DNA from: Utricularia gibba
Lineage: Eukaryota; Streptophyta; Magnoliopsida; Lamiales; Lentibulariaceae
Assembly (NCBI GenBank): GCA_002189035.1
Contig: NEEC01000283.1
Span: forward strand, 1 to 29,218
Reading direction: 5' to 3'
Length of the DNA: 29,218 nt
Positions within the stretch are counted from its first letter, which is position 1. Every line of letters begins with the position of its first letter. The translations under genes and the position numbers were made by a program. Below are positions 13,045 to 24,897 of the stretch, one piece after another. The notes beneath the pieces were generated by a model that searched no databases, was not told the origin of the DNA, and saw only the letters and a list, made by a program, of their open reading frames with translations.

Positions 13045-13980
13045 AGCTGCCGAAAACCCAACGTTAATAAATGGATCACTTTTTTTCCCGGGCTACAAAT
13101 GACTATGGGCCGAGCCCGACCGACCTCCGGCCCGATCCTGGTGCCCTCGAGAGCGCCTCCTCAAATATAAAGCTTGTGGATGAGAAAACCATTTGGGGTG
13201 CTCATGACATCCTAACTTCAAAAAAATGCATCACGATTTTCGTCGAATAGGACCCGATCGGGCTCAGGAGTCGAACAGAACCTTGGGTCCGGATGAACTT
13301 CCCAACGAAAGCACCCACCAAAAACGACAAGCTTTTCCTTCAGAAACAATGTAGGCAGCTGCCGAAAACCCAACGTTAATAAATGGATCACTTTTTTTGC
13401 CGGGCTACAAATGACTATGGGCCCGAGCCCGACGACCTCCGGCCCGATCCTGTGCCCCTCGAGAGCGCCTCCTCAAATATAAAGCTTGTGGATGAGAAAA
13501 CCATTTGGGGTGCTCATGACATCCTAACTTCAATAAATGCATCACGATTTTCGTCGAATAGGACCCGATTGGGCTCAGGAGTCGAACCGAACCTTGGGTC
13601 CGGATGAACTTCCCAATGAAAGCACCCACCAAAAACGACAAGCTTTTCCTTCAGAAACCATGTAGGCAGCTGCCGAAAACCCAACGTTAATAAATGGATC
13701 ACTTTTTTTGCCGGGCTACAAATGACTATGGGCCCGAGCCCGACCCGACCTCCGGCCCGATCCTGGTGCCCCTCGAGAGCGCTCCTCAAATATAAAGCTT
13801 GTGGATGAGAAAACCATTTGGGGTGCTCATGACATCCTAACTTCAATAAATGCATCACGATTTTCGTCGAATAGGACCCGATTGGGCTCAGGAGTCGAAC
13901 GAACCTTGGGTCCGGATGAACTTCCCAACGAAAGCACCCACCCAAAAAACGACAAGCTTTTCCTTCAGAAACATGTAGGC

Positions 13981-14288
13981 AGCTGCCGAAAACCAACGTT
14001 AATAAATGGATCACTTTTTTTGCCGGGCTACAAATGACTATGGGCCCGAGTTCGACGCCTCCGCCCGATCCTAGTGCCCCTCGAGAGCGCCTCCTCAAAT
14101 AAAAGCATGTGGATTGAGAAAACCATTTGGGGTGCTCATGACATCCTAACTTCAATAAATGCATCACGATTTTCGTCGAATAGGACCCGATTGGGCTCAG
14201 GAGTCGAACGAACCTTGGGTCCGGATGAACTTCCCAACGAAAGCACCCACCAAAAACGACAAGCTTTTCCTTCAGAAACCATGTAGGC
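13981..14288 (+). repeat. First right-type monomer (GAGTTCGA, CCTAGTG, GCATGTGG)
   Basis: This 308-bp copy is the first to read GAGTTCGACG after GGGCC (about 14048), the first with CCTAGTG (about 14071) and one of the first with AAGCATGTGG (about 14104). All three markers are common from here to the right edge. Left of this point only the AAGCATGTGG form is seen, once, in the copy at 7778. The copy therefore marks a switch between two locally homogenised variants of the satellite. It is otherwise full length. Confidence 0.9.
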
Positions 14289-15869
14289 AGCTGCCGAAAA
14301 CCCAACGTTAATAAATGGATCACTTTTTTTGCCGGGCTACAAATGACTATGGGCCCGAGTTCGAAGACCTCCGGCCCGATCCTAGTGCCCCTCGAGAGCG
14401 CCTCCTCAAATAAAAGCATGTGGTTGAGAAAACCATTTGAGACATCCTAACTTCATTTGGGAATAGGACCGATGGGCTCATGACATGAACTTCCCAATGA
14501 AAGCACCCCAACCAAAAAGACAAGCTTCCTTCAAAACCATAGGCAATGGATCACTTTTTTTCCGGGCTACAAATGACTATGGGCCCGAGCCCGACCGACC
14601 TTCCTGTCCCCTCGAGATAGGACCATTTGGGGTGCTCATGACATCCTAACTTCAAAAATGCATCACGATTTTCGTCGAATAGGACCGATCGGGCTCAGGA
14701 GTCGAACAGAACCTTGGGTCCGGATGAACTTCCAACGAAAGCACCCACCCAAAAAAGACAAGCTTGGGTCCGAAAACCCAACGAATAAATGGATCACTTC
14801 CGGGCAACGGGCCCGAGTTCGATATGACCTCCGGCCCGATCCTAGTGCCCCTCGAGAGCGCCTCCTCAAATAAAAGCATGTGGTTGAGAAAACCATTTGG
14901 GGTGCTCATGACATCCTAACTTCAATAAATGCATCACGATTTTCGTCGAATAGGACCCGAACCATGTAGGTAGGCAGCTGCGAAAACCCAACGTTAATAA
15001 ATGGATCACTTTTTTTTCAACTATGTCCGCCCGATAGATCCTCAAATGCTTGTGGATGAGAAAACCACTCATGACATTAACTTGCATCACGATTTTCGGA
15101 ATAGGACCCGATACGAAATGATGAACTATGGGGCAGCCCGAGCACTTTTTTTGCCGGGCTACAAATGACTATGGGCCCGATTCGACTGACCTCCGGCCCA
15201 ATCCTAGTGCCCTCGAGAGCGCCTCCTCAAATAAAAGCTTGTGCCCTCATGACATCCTAACTTCAATAAATGCAGAGCGAATACCCCGATCTCTCAAAAC
15301 TATGAAGTTCCCAACGAAAGCACCCACCAAAAAAGACAAGCTTTTCCTTCAGAAACATGTAGGCAGCTGCCGAAAACCCAACGTTAATAATGGATCACTT
15401 TTTTGCCGGGCTACAAATGACTATGGCCCGAGTTCGACATGACCTCCGGCCCGATCCTAGTGCCCCTCGAGAGCGCCTCCTCAAATAAAAAGCTGTGGTT
15501 GAGAAAACCATTTGGGGTGCTCATGACATCCTAACTTCAATAAATGCATCACGATTTTCGTCGAATAGGACCCGATCGGGCTCAGGAGTCGAACGAACCT
15601 TGGTCGGATGAACTTCCCAATGAAAGCACCCACCAAAAACGACAAGCTTTTCCTTCAGAAACAATGTAGGCAGCTGCCGAAAACCCAACGTTAATAAATG
15701 GATCACTTTTTTGCCGGGCTACAAATGACTATGGGCCCGAGCCCGACCCGACCTCGGCCATCCTGGTGCCCCTCGAGAGCGCCTCCTCAAATATAAAGCT
15801 TGTGGATGAGACGAACCATTTGGGGTGCTCATGACATCGTAACTTCAATCCTTCATCACGATTTTCGTC
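14289..15869 (+). repeat. Scrambled and truncated satellite segment
   Basis: Order and spacing collapse here. The copy at 14289 loses most of its second half after AACCATTTGA (14440) and joins directly to AATGGATCAC at 14545. The next (14545 to ~14770) lacks the stretch between CTCGAGA and ACCATTTGG and joins AGCTTGGGTC to CGAAAACCC. The next (~14771-14975) jumps from TAGGACCCGA (14960) to ACCATGTAGG. The copy from 14976 is the most degraded, with fragments such as CAACTATGTCCGC and AACTATGGGGCAGCCCG that do not fit any normal copy closely. A partial copy from ~15140 to 15364 has a divergent centre (15265-15310). A near-normal copy follows at 15365-15671, then a truncated one. No insertion of unrelated DNA or mobile element is evident. 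Confidence 0.88.
15672..15869 (+). repeat. Truncated monomer with 113-bp class deletion
   Basis: The monomer starts normally at 15672 but after CACGATTTTCGTC (ending 15869) passes straight into AGCTGCCG of the next unit at 15870. Against the reference copy this removes about 113 bp, the part equivalent to 7355-7467. Local substitutions are also present: GAGACGAACC for GAGAAAACC (about 15810), ATCGTAAC for ATCCTAAC (about 15836) and CAATCCTTCATCACG for CAATAAATGCATCACG (about 15846). The copy closes the scrambled zone; regular monomers resume at 15870. Confidence 0.93.
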
Positions 15870-18800
15870 AGCTGCCGAAAACCCAACGTTAATAAATGGA
15901 TCACTTTTTTTCCCGGGCTACAAATGACTATGGCCCGAGCCCGACCCGACCTCCGGCCCGATCCTGGTGCCCCTCGAGAGCCTCCTCAAATATAAAGCTT
16001 GTGGATGAGAAAACCATTTGGGGTGCTCATGACATCCTAACTTCAATAAATGCATCACGATTTTCGTCGAATAGGACCCGATTGGGCTCAGGAGTCGAAC
16101 CGAACTTGGTCCGGATGAACTTCCCAACGAAAGCACCCACCCAAAAACGACAAGCTTTTCCTTCAGAAACAATGTAGGCAGCTGCCGAAAACCCAACGTT
16201 AATAAATGGATCACTTTTTTTGCCGGGCTACAAATGACTATGGGCCCGAGTTCGAAGACCTCCGGCCCGATCCTAGTGCCCCTCGAGAGCGCCTCCTCAA
16301 ATAAAAAGCTTGTGGTTGAAAACCATTTGGGGTGCTCATGACATCCTAACTTAATAAATGCATCACGATTTTCGTCGAATAGGACCCGATTGGGCTCAGG
16401 AGTCGAAAGAACCTTGGGTCCGGATGAACTTCCCAACGAAAGCACCCAACCAAAAACGACAAGCTTTTCCTTCAGAAACCATGTAGGCAGCTGCCGAAAA
16501 CCCAACGTTAATAAATGGATCACTTTTTTTCCGGGCTACAAATGACTATGGCCCGAGCCCGACCCGACCTCCGGCCCGATCCTGGTGCCCCTCGAGAGCG
16601 CCTCCTCAAATATAAAGCTTGTGGATGAGAAAACCATTTGGGGTGCTCATGACATCCTAACTTCAATAAATGCATCACGATTTTCGTCGAATAGGACCCG
16701 ATTGGGCTCAGGAGTCGAACGAACCTTGGGTCCGGATGAACTTCCCAACGAAAGCACCCACCCAAAAACGACAAGCTTTTCCTTCAGAAACATGTAGGCA
16801 GCTGCCGAAAACCCAACGTTAATAAATGGATCACTTTTTTTGCCGGGCTACAAATGACTATGGGCCCGAGCCCGACCGACCTCCGGCCCGATCCTAGTGC
16901 CCCTCGAGAGCGCCTCCTCAAATAAAAAGCATGTGGTTGAGAAAACCATTGGGGTGCTCATGACATCCTAACTTCAATAAATGCATCACGATTTTCGTCG
17001 AATAGGACCCGATTGGGCTCAGGAGTCGAACCGAACCTTGGGTCCGGATGAACTTCCCAACGAAAGCACCCACAAAAAACGACAAGCTTTTCCTTCAGAA
17101 ACAATGTAGGCAGCTGCCGAAAACCCAACGTTAATAAATGGATCACTTTTTTTGCCGGGCTACAAATGACTATGGGCCCGAGTTCGAAGACCTCCGGCCC
17201 GATCCCCCCTCGAGAGCGCCTCCTCAAATAAAAGCTTGTGGATGAGAAACCATTTGGGGTGCTCATGACATCCTAACTTCAATAAATGCATCACGATTTT
17301 CGTCGAATAGGACCCGATTGGGCTCAGGAGTCGAACCGAACCTTGGGTCCGGATGAACTTCCCAACGAAAGCACCCACCAAAAACGACAAGCTTTTCCTT
17401 CAGAAACCATGTAGGCAGCTGCCGAAAACCCAACGTTAATAAATGGATCTTTTTTTGCCGGGCTACAAATGACTATGGGCCCGAGCCCGACCCGACCTCC
17501 GGCCCGATCCTGGTGCCCCTCGAGAGCGCCTCCTCAAATAAAAGCTTGTGGAGAAAACCATTTGGGGTGCTCATGACATCCTAACTTCAATAAATGCATC
17601 ACGATTTTCGTCGAATAGGACCCGATTGGGCTCAGGAGTCGAACGAACCTTGGGTCCGGATGAACTTCCCAACGAAAGCACCCACCCAAAAACGACAAGC
17701 TTTTCCTTCAGAAACATGTAGGCAGCTGCCGAAAACCCAACGTTAATAAATGGATCACTTTTTTTGCCGGGCTACAAATGACTATGGGCCCGAGTTCGAC
17801 CGACCTCCGGCCCGATCCTAGTGCCCCTCGAGAGCGCCTCCTCAAATAAAAGCTTGTGGATGAGAAAACCATTTGGGGTGCTCATGACATCCTAACTTCA
17901 TAAATGCATCACGATTTTCGTCGAATAGGACCGATTGGGCTCAGGAGTCGAACCGAACCTTGGGTCCGGATGAACTTCCCAACGAAAGCACCCACCAAAA
18001 ACGACAAGCTTTTCCTTCAGAAACCATGTAGCAGCTGCCGAAAACCCAACGTTAATAAATGGATCACTTTTTTTGCCGGGCTACAAATGACTATGGGCCC
18101 GAGCCGACCGACCTCCGGCCCGATCCTGGTGCCCCTCGAGAGCGCCTCCTCAAATAAAAGCTTGTGGATGAGAAAACCATTTGGGGTGCTCATGACATCT
18201 AACTTCAAAAATGCATCACGATTTTCGTCGAATAGGACCCGATGGGCTCAGGAGTCGAACAGAACCTTGGGTCCGGATGAACTTCCCAACGAAAGCACCC
18301 ACCAAAAACGACAAGCTTTTCCTTCAGAAACAATGTAGGCAGCTGCCGAAAACCCAACGTTAATAAATGGATCACTTTTTTTGCCGGGCTACAAATGACT
18401 ATGGGCCCGAGCGACCGACCTCCGGCCCGATCCTAGTGCCCCTCGAGAGCGCCTCCTCAAATAAAAAGCATGTGGTTGAGAAAACCATTTGGGTGCTCAT
18501 GACATCCTAACTTCAATAAATGCATCACGATTTTCGTCGAATAGGACCCGATTGGGCTCAGGAGTCGAACCGAACCTTGGGTCCGGATGAACTTCCCAAC
18601 GAAAGCACCCACCAAAAACGACAAGCTTTTCCTTCAGAAACATGTAGGCAGCTGCCGAAAACCCAACGTTAATAAATGGATCACTTTTTTTGCCGGGCTA
18701 CAAATGACTATGGGCCCGAGCCCGATATGACCTCCGGCCCGATCCTAGTGCCCCTCGAGAGCGCCTCCTCAAATAAAAGCTTGTGGATGAAAACCATTTT

Positions 18801-21800
18801 GGGTGCTCATGACATCCTAACTTCAATAAATGCATCACGATTTTCGTCGAATAGGACCGATTGGGCTCAGGAGTCGAACCGAAACTTGGGTCCGGATGAA
18901 CTTCCCAACGAAAGCACCCACCCAAAAAACGACAAGCTTTTCCTTCAGAAACCATGTAGGCAGCTGCCGAAAACCCAACGTTAATAAATGGATCACTTTT
19001 TTTGCCGGGCTACAAATGACTATGGGCCCGAGTTCGACGACCTCCGGCCCGATCCTAGTGCCCCTCGAGAGCGCCTCCTCAAATAAAAGTTGTGGGAAAA
19101 CCATTTGGGGTGCTCATGACATCCTAACTTCAATAAATGCATCACGATTTTCGTCGAATAGGACCCGATGGGCTCAGAGTCGAACGAACCTTGGGTCCGG
19201 ATGAACTTCCAACGAAAGCACCCACCCAAAAACGACAAGCTTTTCCTTCAGAAACAATGTAGGCAGCTGCCGAAAACCCAACGTTATAAATGGATCACTT
19301 TTTTTGCCGGGCTACAAATGACTATGGGCCCGAGTTCGACGACCTCCGGCCCGATCCTAGTGCCCTCGAGAGCGCCTCCTCAAATAAAAGCTTGTGGATG
19401 AGAAAACCATTTGGGTGCTCATGACATCCTAACTTCAATAAATGCATCACGATTTTCGTCGAATAGGACCGATTGGCTCAGGAGTCGAACCGAAACTTGG
19501 GTCCGGATGAACTTCCCAACGAAAGCACCCACCCAAAAACGACAAGCTTTTCCTTCAGAAACCATGTAGGCAGCTGCCGAAAACCCAACGTTAATAAATG
19601 GATCACTTTTTTGCCGGGCTACAAATGACTATGGGCCCGAGTTCGTGACCTCCGGCCCGATCCTGGTGCCCCTCGAGAGCGCCTCCTCAAATAAAAAGCT
19701 TGTGGTTGAGAAAACCATTTGGGGTGCTCATGACATCCTAACTTCAATAAATGCATCACGATTTTCGTCGAATAGGACCCGATTGGGCTCAGGAGTCGAA
19801 CCGAACCTTGGGTCCGGATGAACTTCCCAACGAAAGCACCCACCAAAAACGACAAGCTTTTCCTTCAGAAACAATGTAGGCAGCTGCCGAAAACCCAACG
19901 TTAATAAATGGATCACTTTTTTTGCCGGGCTACAAATGACTATGGGCCCGAGCCCGACCCGACCTCCGGCCCGATCCTGGTGCCCCTCGAGAGCGCCTCC
20001 TCAAATAAAGCTTGTGGATGAGAAAACCATTTGGGGTGCTCATGACATCCTAACTTCAATAAATGCATCACGATTTTCGTCGAATAGGACCCGATTGGGC
20101 TCAGGAGTCGAACCGAACCTTGGGTCCGGATGAACTTCCCAACGAAAGCACCCACCAAAAACGACAAGCTTTTCCTTCAGAAACATGTAGGCAGCTGCCG
20201 AAAACCCAACGTTAATAAATGGATCACTTTTTTGCCGGGCTACAAATGACTATGGGCCGAGTTCGATATGACCTCCGGCCCGATCCTAGTGCCCTCGAGA
20301 GCGCCTCCTCAAATAAAAAGCATGTGGTTGAGAAAACCATTTGGGGTGCTCATGACATCCTAACTTCAATAAATGCATCACGATTTTCGTCGAATAGGAC
20401 CCGATGGGCTCAGGAGTCGAAAGAACCTTGGGTCCGGATGAACTTCCCAACGAAAGCACCCACCCAAAACGACAAGCTTTTCCTTCAGAAACATGTAGGC
20501 AGCTGCCGAAAACCCAACGTTAATAAATGGATCACTTTTTTTGCCGGGCTACAAATGACTATGGGCCCGAGCCCGACCCGACCTCCGGCCGATCCTGGTG
20601 CCCCTCGAGAGCGCCTCCTCAAATATAAAGCTTGTGGATGAAAACCATTTGGGGTGCTCATGACATCCTAACTTCAATAAATGCATCGATTTTCGTCGAA
20701 TAGGACCCGATGGGCTCAGGAGTCGAACAGAACCTTGGGTCCGGATGAACTTCCCAACGAAAGCACCCACCAAAAACGACAAGCTTTTCCTTCAGAAACA
20801 TGTAGGCAGCTGCCGAAAACCCAACGTTAATAAATGGATCACTTTTTTTGCCGGGCTACAAATGACTATGGGCCCGAGTTCGGACCTCCGGCCCGATCCT
20901 AGTGCCCCTCGAGAGCGCCTCCTCAAATAAAAGCTTGTGGATGAGAAAACCATTTGGGTGCTCATGACATCCTAACTTCAATAAATGCATCACGATTTTC
21001 GTCCCGATTGGGCTCAGGAGTCGAACCGAACTTGGGTCCGGATGAACTTCCCAACGAAAGCACCCACCAAAAACGACAAGCTTTTCCTTCAGAAACCATG
21101 TAGGCAGCTGCCGAAAACCCAACGTTAAAATGGATCACTTTTTTGCCGGGCTACAAATGACTATGGGCCCGAGCCCGACCGACCTCCGGCCCGATCCTGG
21201 TGCCCCTCGAGAGCGCCTCCTCAAATAAAGCTTGTGGATGAGAAAACCATTTGGGGTGCTCATGACATCCTAACTTCAATAAATGCATCACGATTTTCGT
21301 CGAATAGGACCCGATGGGCTCAGGAGTCGAACAGAACCTTGGGTCCGGATGAACTTCCCAACGAAAGCACCCACCCAAAAACGACAAGCTTTTCCTTCAG
21401 AAACAATGTAGGCAGCTGCCGAAAACCCAACGTTAATAAATGGATCACTTTTTTTGCCGGGCTACAATGACTATGGGCCCGAGTTCGACGACCTCCGGCC
21501 CGATCCTAGTGCCCCTCGAGAGCGCCTCCTCAAATAAAAAGCATGTGGTTGAGAAAACCATTGGGGTGCTCATGACATCCTAACTTCAATAAATGCATCA
21601 CGATTTTCGTCGAATAGGACCCGATTGGGCTCAGGAGTCGAAAAGAACCTTGGGTCCGGATGAACTTCCCAACGAAAGCACCCACCAAAACGACAAGCTT
21701 TTCCTTCAGAAACAATGTAGGCAGCTGCCGAAAACCCAACGTTAATAAATGGATCACTTTTTTTTGCCGGGCTACAAATGACTATGGGCCCGAGTTCGAA

Positions 21801-22340
21801 GACCTCCGGCCCGATCCTAGTGCCCCTCGAGAGCGCCTCCTCAAATAAAAGCTTGTGGTTGAGAAAACCATTTGGGTGCTCATGACATCCTAACTTCAAT
21901 AAATGCATCACGATTTTCGTCGAATAGGACCGATTGGGCTCAGGAGTCGAACCGAACCTTGGGTCCGGATGAACTTCCCAACGAAAGCACCCACCCAAAA
22001 ACGACAAGCTTTTCCTTCAGAAACCATGTAGGCAGCTGCCGAAAACCCAACGTTAATAAATGGATCACTTTTTTGCCGGGCTACAAATGACTATGGGCCC
22101 GAGCCCGACGACCTCCGGCCCGATCCTAGTGCCCCTCGAGAGCGCCTCCTCAAATAAAAGCTTGTGGGAGAAAACCATTTGGGGTGCTCATGACATCCTA
22201 ACTTCAATAAATGCATCACGATTTTCGTCGAATAGGACCCGATGGGCTCAGAGTCGAACAGAACCTTGGGTCCGGATGAACTTCCCAACGAAAGCACCCA
22301 CCCAAAAACGACAAGCTTTTCCTTCAGAAACAATGTAGGC
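15870..22340 (+). repeat. Mixed domain: mosaic of left-type and right-type monomers
   Basis: Monomers start at 15870, 16180, 16489, 16800, 17112, 17417, 17724, 18033, 18341, 18650, 18962, 19265, 19572, 19882, 20193, 20501, 20808, 21106, 21414, 21723 and 22034. Copies with a CCCGACC-type centre and CCTGGTG (for example 15870, 16489, 17417, 19882, 20501) lie next to copies with TTCGA-type centres and CCTAGTG (16180, 17724, 18962, 19265, 20193, 21414, 21723). The TTCGA centre has several versions: TTCGAAGACC, TTCGACGACC, TTCGATATGACC and shortened TTCGGACC (20878). Class alternation (GTGGATGAG versus GTGGTTGAG) is partial, clear at 15870-17111 and 19572-20807 but broken elsewhere. Small deletions are frequent, for example loss of GAATAGGA after TTTTCGTC at ~21003. 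Confidence 0.92.
18650..19571 (+). repeat. Three-monomer block X-Y-X, upstream copy
   Basis: Monomers at 18650, 18962 and 19265 form a pattern that recurs at 22341-23267. Both outer copies carry AGGACCGATT with GTCGAACCGAAACTTGG and end with GAAACCATG. The middle copy carries AAATAAAAGTTGTGG, GTCGAACGAACC and the one-base-shorter GAACTTCCAACG. These combinations are rare elsewhere in the array. The offset between the two blocks is about 3.69 kb, or twelve monomers. I infer a segmental duplication or conversion, but differences in the C-rich block (CCCGATATGACC here versus TTCGAGACC there in the first monomer) show it is not recent and clean. Confidence 0.65.
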
Positions 22341-23267
22341 AGCTGCCGAAAACCCAACGTTAATAAATGGATCACTTTTTTGCCGGGCTACAAATGACTA
22401 TGGGCCCGAGTTCGAGACCTCCGGCCCGATCCTAGTGCCCCTCGAGAGCGCCTCCTCAAATAAAAGCTTGTGGATGAGAAAAACCATTTGGGGTGCTCAT
22501 GACATCCTAACTTCAATAAATGCATCACGATTTTCGTCGAATAGGACCGATTGGGCTCAGGAGTCGAACCGAAACTTGGGTCCGGATGAACTTCCCAACG
22601 AAAGCACCCACCCAAAAAACGACAAGCTTTTCCTTCAGAAACCATGTAGGCAGCTGCCGAAAACCCAACGTTAATAAATGGATCACTTTTTTGCCGGGCT
22701 ACAAATGACTATGGGCCCGAGTTCGACGACCTCCGGCCCGATCCTGGTGCCCCTCGAGAGCGCCTCCTCAAATAAAAGTTGTGGTTGAAAACCATTTGGG
22801 GTGCTCATGACATCCTAACTTCAATAAATGCATCACGATTTTCGTCGAATAGGACCCGATCGGGCTCAGGAGTCGAACGAACCTTGGGTCCGGATGAACT
22901 TCCAACGAAAGCACCCACCCAAAAACGACAAGCTTTTCCTTCAGAAACATGTAGGCAGCTGCCGAAAACCCAACGTTAATAAATGGATCACTTTTTTTGC
23001 CGGCTACAAATGACTATGGGCCCGAGTTCGATATGACCTCCGGCCCGATCCTAGTGCCCCTCGAGAGCGCCTCCTCAAATAAAAGCTTGTGGATGAGAAA
23101 ACCATTTGGGTGCTCATGACATCCTAACTTCAATAAATGCATCACGATTTTCGTCGAATAGGACCGATTTGGCTCAGGAGTCGAACCGAAACTTGGGTCC
23201 GGATGAAGTTCCCAACGAAGCACCCACCCAAAAAACGACAAGCTTTTCCTTCAGAAACCATGTAGGC
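22341..23267 (+). repeat. Three-monomer block X-Y-X, downstream copy
   Basis: Monomers at 22341, 22652 and 22957 repeat the marker combinations of 18650-19571: ACCGATT plus CCGAAACTTGG in the outer copies and AAAAGTTGTGG plus GAACGAACC in the middle one. The third copy adds GATGAAGTTCCC, a marker that appears later only in class-alpha monomers at 25513, 26129, 27990 and 28609. This block is also the start of the regular two-monomer repeat that continues to the right edge. Confidence 0.65.
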
Positions 23268-24737
23268 AGCTGCCGAAAACCCAACGTTAATAAATGGATC
23301 ACTTTTTTGCCGGGCTACAAATGACTATGGGCCCGAGTTCGACCCGACCTCCGGCCCGATCCTAGTGCCCCTCGAGAGCGCCTCCTCAAATAAAAAGCAT
23401 GTGGTTGAGAAAACCATTTGGGGTGCTCATGACATCCTAACTTCAATAAATGCATCACGATTTTCGTCGAATAGGACCCGATTGGGCTCAGGAGTCGAAA
23501 AGAACCTTGGGTCCGATGAACTTCCCAACGAAAGCACCCACCAAAAACGACAAGCTTTTCCTTCAGAAACAATGTAGGCAGCTGCCGAAAACCCAACGTT
23601 AATAAATGGATCACTTTTTTTCCCGGGCTACAAATGACTATGGGCCCGAGCCCGACCCGACCTCCGGCCCGATCCTGGTGCCCCTCGAGAGCGCCTCCTC
23701 AAATATAAAGCTTGTGGATGAGAAAACCATTTGGGTGCTCATGACATCCTAACTTCAATAAATGCATCACGATTTTCGTCGAATAGGACCCGATTGGGCT
23801 CAGGAGTCGAACCGAACCTTGGGTCCGGATGAACTTCCCAACGAAAGCACCCACCCAAAAACGACAAGCTTTTCCTTCAGAAACCATGTAGGCAGCTGCC
23901 GAAAACCCAACGTTAATAAATGGATCACTTTTTTTGCCGGCTACAAATGACTATGGGCCCGAGTTCGACGACCTCCGGCCCGATCCTAGTGCCCCTCGAG
24001 AGCGCCTCCTCAAATAAAAAGCTTGTGGTGAGAAAACCATTGGGGTGCTCATGACATCCTAACTTAAATGCATCACGATTTTCGTCGAATAGGACCCGAT
24101 GGGCTCAGGAGTCGAACGAACCTTGGGTCCGGATGAACTTCCCAATGAAAGCACCCAACCAAAAACGACAAGCTTTTCCTTCAGAAACCATGTAAGCAGC
24201 TGCCGAAAACCCAACGTTAAAAATGGATCACTTTTTTGCCGGGCTACAAATGACTATGGGCCCGAGCCCGACCCGACCTCCGGCCCGATCCTGGTGCCCC
24301 TCGAGAGCGCCTCCTCAAATATAAAGCTTGTGGATGAGAAAACCATTTGGGGGTGCTCATGACATCTAACTTCAATAAATGCATCACGATTTTCGTCGAA
24401 TAGGACCCGATTGGGCTCAGGAGTCGAACAGAACCTTGGGTCCGGATGAACTTCCAACGAAAGCACCCACCCAAAAACGACAAGCTTTTCCTTCAGAAAC
24501 AATGTAGGCAGCTGCCGAAAACCCAACGTTAATAAATGGATCACTTTTTTTGCCTACAAATGACTATGGGCCGAGCCCGACCCGACCTCCGCCCGATCCT
24601 AGTGCCCCTCGAGAGCGCCTCCTCAAATAAAAGTGTGGTGAGAAAACCATTGGGGTGCTCATGACATCCTAACTTCAATAAATGCATCACGATTTTCGTC
24701 GAATAGACCCGATCGGGCTCAGGAGTCGAAAAGAACC

Positions 24738-24897
24738 TTGGGTCCGGATGAACTTCCCAATGAAAGCACCCACCAAAAACGACAAGCTTTTCCTTCAGAA
24801 ACAATGTAGGCAGCTGCTTGGGTCCGGATGAACTTCCCAATGAAAGCACCCACCAAAAACGACAAGCTTTTCCTTCAGAAACCATGTAGGCAGCTGC
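24738..24897 (+). repeat. 80-bp direct tandem duplication inside the array
   Basis: The stretch from TTGGGTCCGG to GCAGCTGC occurs at 24738-24817 and again immediately at 24818-24897. The two differ at one base (GAAACAATG versus GAAACCATG). The join reads GCAGCTGC followed by TTGGGTCC, where every other monomer has GCAGCTGCCGAAAAC. Microhomology at the join is at most one or two C residues. The extra piece forms an 80-bp partial monomer at 24812-24891 and explains the one abnormal dimer spacing. Because the two copies differ and carry the beta-like and alpha-like versions of CAATG/CCATG, the second may come from a different monomer by unequal exchange rather than from simple slippage. Confidence 0.95.

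Larger units (their letters stand above)
1..13980 (+). repeat. Left domain: 45 monomers of the CCTGGTG type
   Basis: Monomers start at 1, 311, 625, 933, 1246, 1560, 1871, 2183, 2501, 2810, 3119, 3430, 3739, 4052, 4361, 4674, 4985, 5297, 5606, 5917, 6226, 6537, 6843, 7154, 7468, 7778, 8084, 8399, 8708, 9021, 9331, 9640, 9954, 10269, 10582, 10896, 11207, 11519, 11830, 12143, 12447, 12747, 13045, 13357 and 13668. All read CCTGGTG or the one-base-shorter CCTGTG after the C-rich block; none reads CCTAGTG. Two classes are mixed without a strict pattern: most have GTGGATGAG (class alpha), while copies starting at 1, 625, 1560, 2810, 3430, 4052, 4985, 5917, 6537, 7778, 9331, 11207 and 12747 have GTGGTTGAG (class beta). 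Runs of simple alternation occur between 2810 and 4360. The CGGACGAAC form of one CpG site is confined to the part before 10521. Confidence 0.93.

Noticed and set aside
14400-15869. Mobile-element insertion as the cause of the scrambled zone
   Set aside because: Nearly all of the segment can be read as satellite fragments. The few unmatched bases are too short and have no terminal repeats or element-like sequence.
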